From positions 1 through 64,000 of the forward strand of contig CAZGHI010000001.1 of NCBI GenBank assembly GCA_964525565.1: a DNA stretch of 64,000 nucleotides, in the 5' to 3' direction. The notes under the pieces were generated by a model. That model was given only the letters and a program-made list of their open reading frames with translations. It did not search any database and was not told the DNA's origin. The position numbers were made by a program, and so were the translations under genes. Shown here piece by piece: positions 62,909 to 64,000 of the stretch; positions within the stretch are counted from its first letter, which is position 1, and each line of letters starts with the position of its first letter. The stretch is from OLB6 sp964525565 (GTDB taxonomy: Bacteria > Bacteroidota > Ignavibacteria > Kapaibacteriales > Kapaibacteriaceae).

Positions 62909-64000
62909 TTAACCAATAGACTCCTCCAGGAGCTGCCGTTCGAACGTATCGGCATACTGCCCTCCGATGGCAATAAGCTCTTCATGCGAACCACGTTCAA
63001 CAATACGTCCTTCGGACAATACCATAATCGAGTCGCATCGTTGCAGTGTGGAAACGCGATGTGCGATGATAATAGTAGTGCGCCCCTTCATCACATTCTT
63101 TAATCCCTCCAGTATTCGCGCTTCTGTTTGTGTGTCAACAGCAGAAAGGGCATCGTCGAGTATCAGTATTGATGGCTGGCAAACAATTGCACGCGCTAAT
63201 GCCGTTCTTTGTTTCTGACCACCACTCAACGTAATTCCGCGTTCGCCAACAACGGTCTCGTATCCATCTGGCATCATGATTACATCGTTGTGCAATTGTG
63301 CAATTCGCGATGCCTGTATCATTTCTTCTTTACTAATCTCCGGCTTCCCAAACGTGATGTTACCGGCAATTGTATCTGAGAATAAAAAACTCTCCTGTGG
63401 CACAACGGCTACAGCACCGCGCAGAACGCTCAGCGGTATAACACGAACATCATAACCGTCTATGGATAGTGTACCTTCCGAGACGTTATACAACCGAGGA
63501 ATGAGGTTTACGAGTGAGCTCTTACCGCTACCAATTCCACCAAGGATACCAAGGGATGTACCGGCCGGTATATCGAGGGTGATGTTCGACAATACGTTCA
63601 CGCCATGTGGTGTATTACGCTGTTCTGTGCTTGCATAACGGAGACTTACATTGCTGTAGTGAACATGTCCACGGAGTGCCTGAATAGTATGATCAACGAT
63701 TTCCGTGTCTTTAATTTCCGGAGCATGATCTAGAAGAGCACCTAACCTAGCCATGCTGGCAGCACCACGTTGGATCATTCCAGTTACCCAACCAATTGCA
63801 GCGATCGGCCATAGCAATTGGTTTAAGTAGATAAAAAATTGCGTCAACGATCCAACAGTAATCAGGCTGTTCATAACCTGATAGCCACCAACGCCAATAA
63901 CGATAACGTAGGAGAGATTAAACAAAACTGTCATGCCGGGCATCATCAGTGAATTCACACGTGCCAGACTCATACTCTTCTTGTAGTATGCTTTACTCTT
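62909..64000 (-). CDS. ABC exporter, fused membrane and ATPase domains (5' end outside window)
   Basis: The frame runs to the window edge (KSKAYYKKS before the first visible Met), so the N-terminal membrane helices are missing. The visible part has the last membrane helices (MPGMTVLFNLSYVIVIGVGG, IYLNQLLWPIAAIGWVTGMI) and a complete ATPase: GGIGSGKSSLVNLIPR (Walker A), Q-loop VPQESFLF, signature LSGGQKQRTALARA, Walker B ILILDDALSAVD and the switch His in IIAHRV. In Walker B the catalytic Glu is replaced by Asp (LDDA), typical of the degenerate half of heterodimeric exporters such as MdlA/B types. The substrate is unknown. Confidence 0.9.
   Translation of the reverse strand, partial: KSKAYYKKSMSLARVNSLMMPGMTVLFNLSYVIVIGVGGYQVMNSLITVGSLTQFFIYLNQLLWPIAAIGWVTGMIQRGAASMARLGALLDHAPEIKDTEIVDHTIQALRGHVHYSNVSLRYASTEQRNTPHGVNVLSNITLDIPAGTSLGILGGIGSGKSSLVNLIPRLYNVSEGTLSIDGYDVRVIPLSVLRGAVAVVPQESFLFSDTIAGNITFGKPEISKEEMIQASRIAQLHNDVIMMPDGYETVVGERGITLSGGQKQRTALARAIVCQPSILILDDALSAVDTQTEARILEGLKNVMKGRTTIIIAHRVSTLQRCDSIMVLSEGRIVERGSHEELIAIGGQYADTFERQLLEESIG

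Overview
The window looks like a chromosomal segment of a Gram-negative member of the Bacteroidota/Chlorobiota (FCB) group, most likely from the Kapabacteria-Ignavibacteria side. The reasons are a fused lpxC-fabZ gene, many secreted proteins ending in type IX secretion (T9SS) sorting domains, RNase Y, a GWxTD-domain protein, TAnnTTTG promoter-like elements, and a Chlorobi-like pair of carotenoid-tailoring genes. This placement rests on gene content only. Three runs of ten N (21712-21721, 34709-34718, 56531-56540) show a scaffolded draft assembly, so some broken genes may be sequence errors.

1-11.1 kb is a surface-protein region. It holds a TPR gene cut by the window edge, an exported esterase, a beta-propeller protein and two other cargo proteins, all with T9SS-like tails. 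Several of its genes are damaged: a lipoprotein gene with a nonsense codon and frameshifts, a cargo gene split over three frames, and a VWA gene cut by one in-frame TAA.

11.2-14.2 kb is the most unusual part. A CARF-winged-helix regulator is divergent from a HEPN-transmembrane protein that is translationally coupled to a lipoprotein. No CRISPR array or cas gene is visible. An initiator tRNA and its terminator follow.

14.5-22.1 kb carries pheT, two tandem coiled-coil paralogues, zapA, a structured RNA candidate (6S-like by position), rny, a tiny basic ribosome-associated-type protein, a TPR membrane protein and an HU-type protein. 22.2-30.1 kb is an envelope-biogenesis operon: uppS, bamA (frameshifted), two Skp/OmpH chaperones, lpxD, lpxC-fabZ and lpxA. 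30.1-44.9 kb is mainly housekeeping: ychF, an OmpA protein, a HAD phosphatase, queG, trxB, a VWA/OmpA/SPOR protein, a clpB lacking its first half, plsY, gpsA, xseA/xseB and ispF.

44.9-64 kb contains a membrane histidine kinase, ruvX, the GWxTD protein, a 1.3-kilo-residue T9SS adhesin-like protein, a GT2/CrtC-like pair, mutL, a CpcT/CpeT-like secreted protein, a FabI/FabL-like reductase, an MbnH-like di-haem peroxidase beside an MbnP-like protein with a T9SS tail, cystathionine beta-synthase, and a partial ABC exporter. No IS element, prophage, rRNA or CRISPR array was found.
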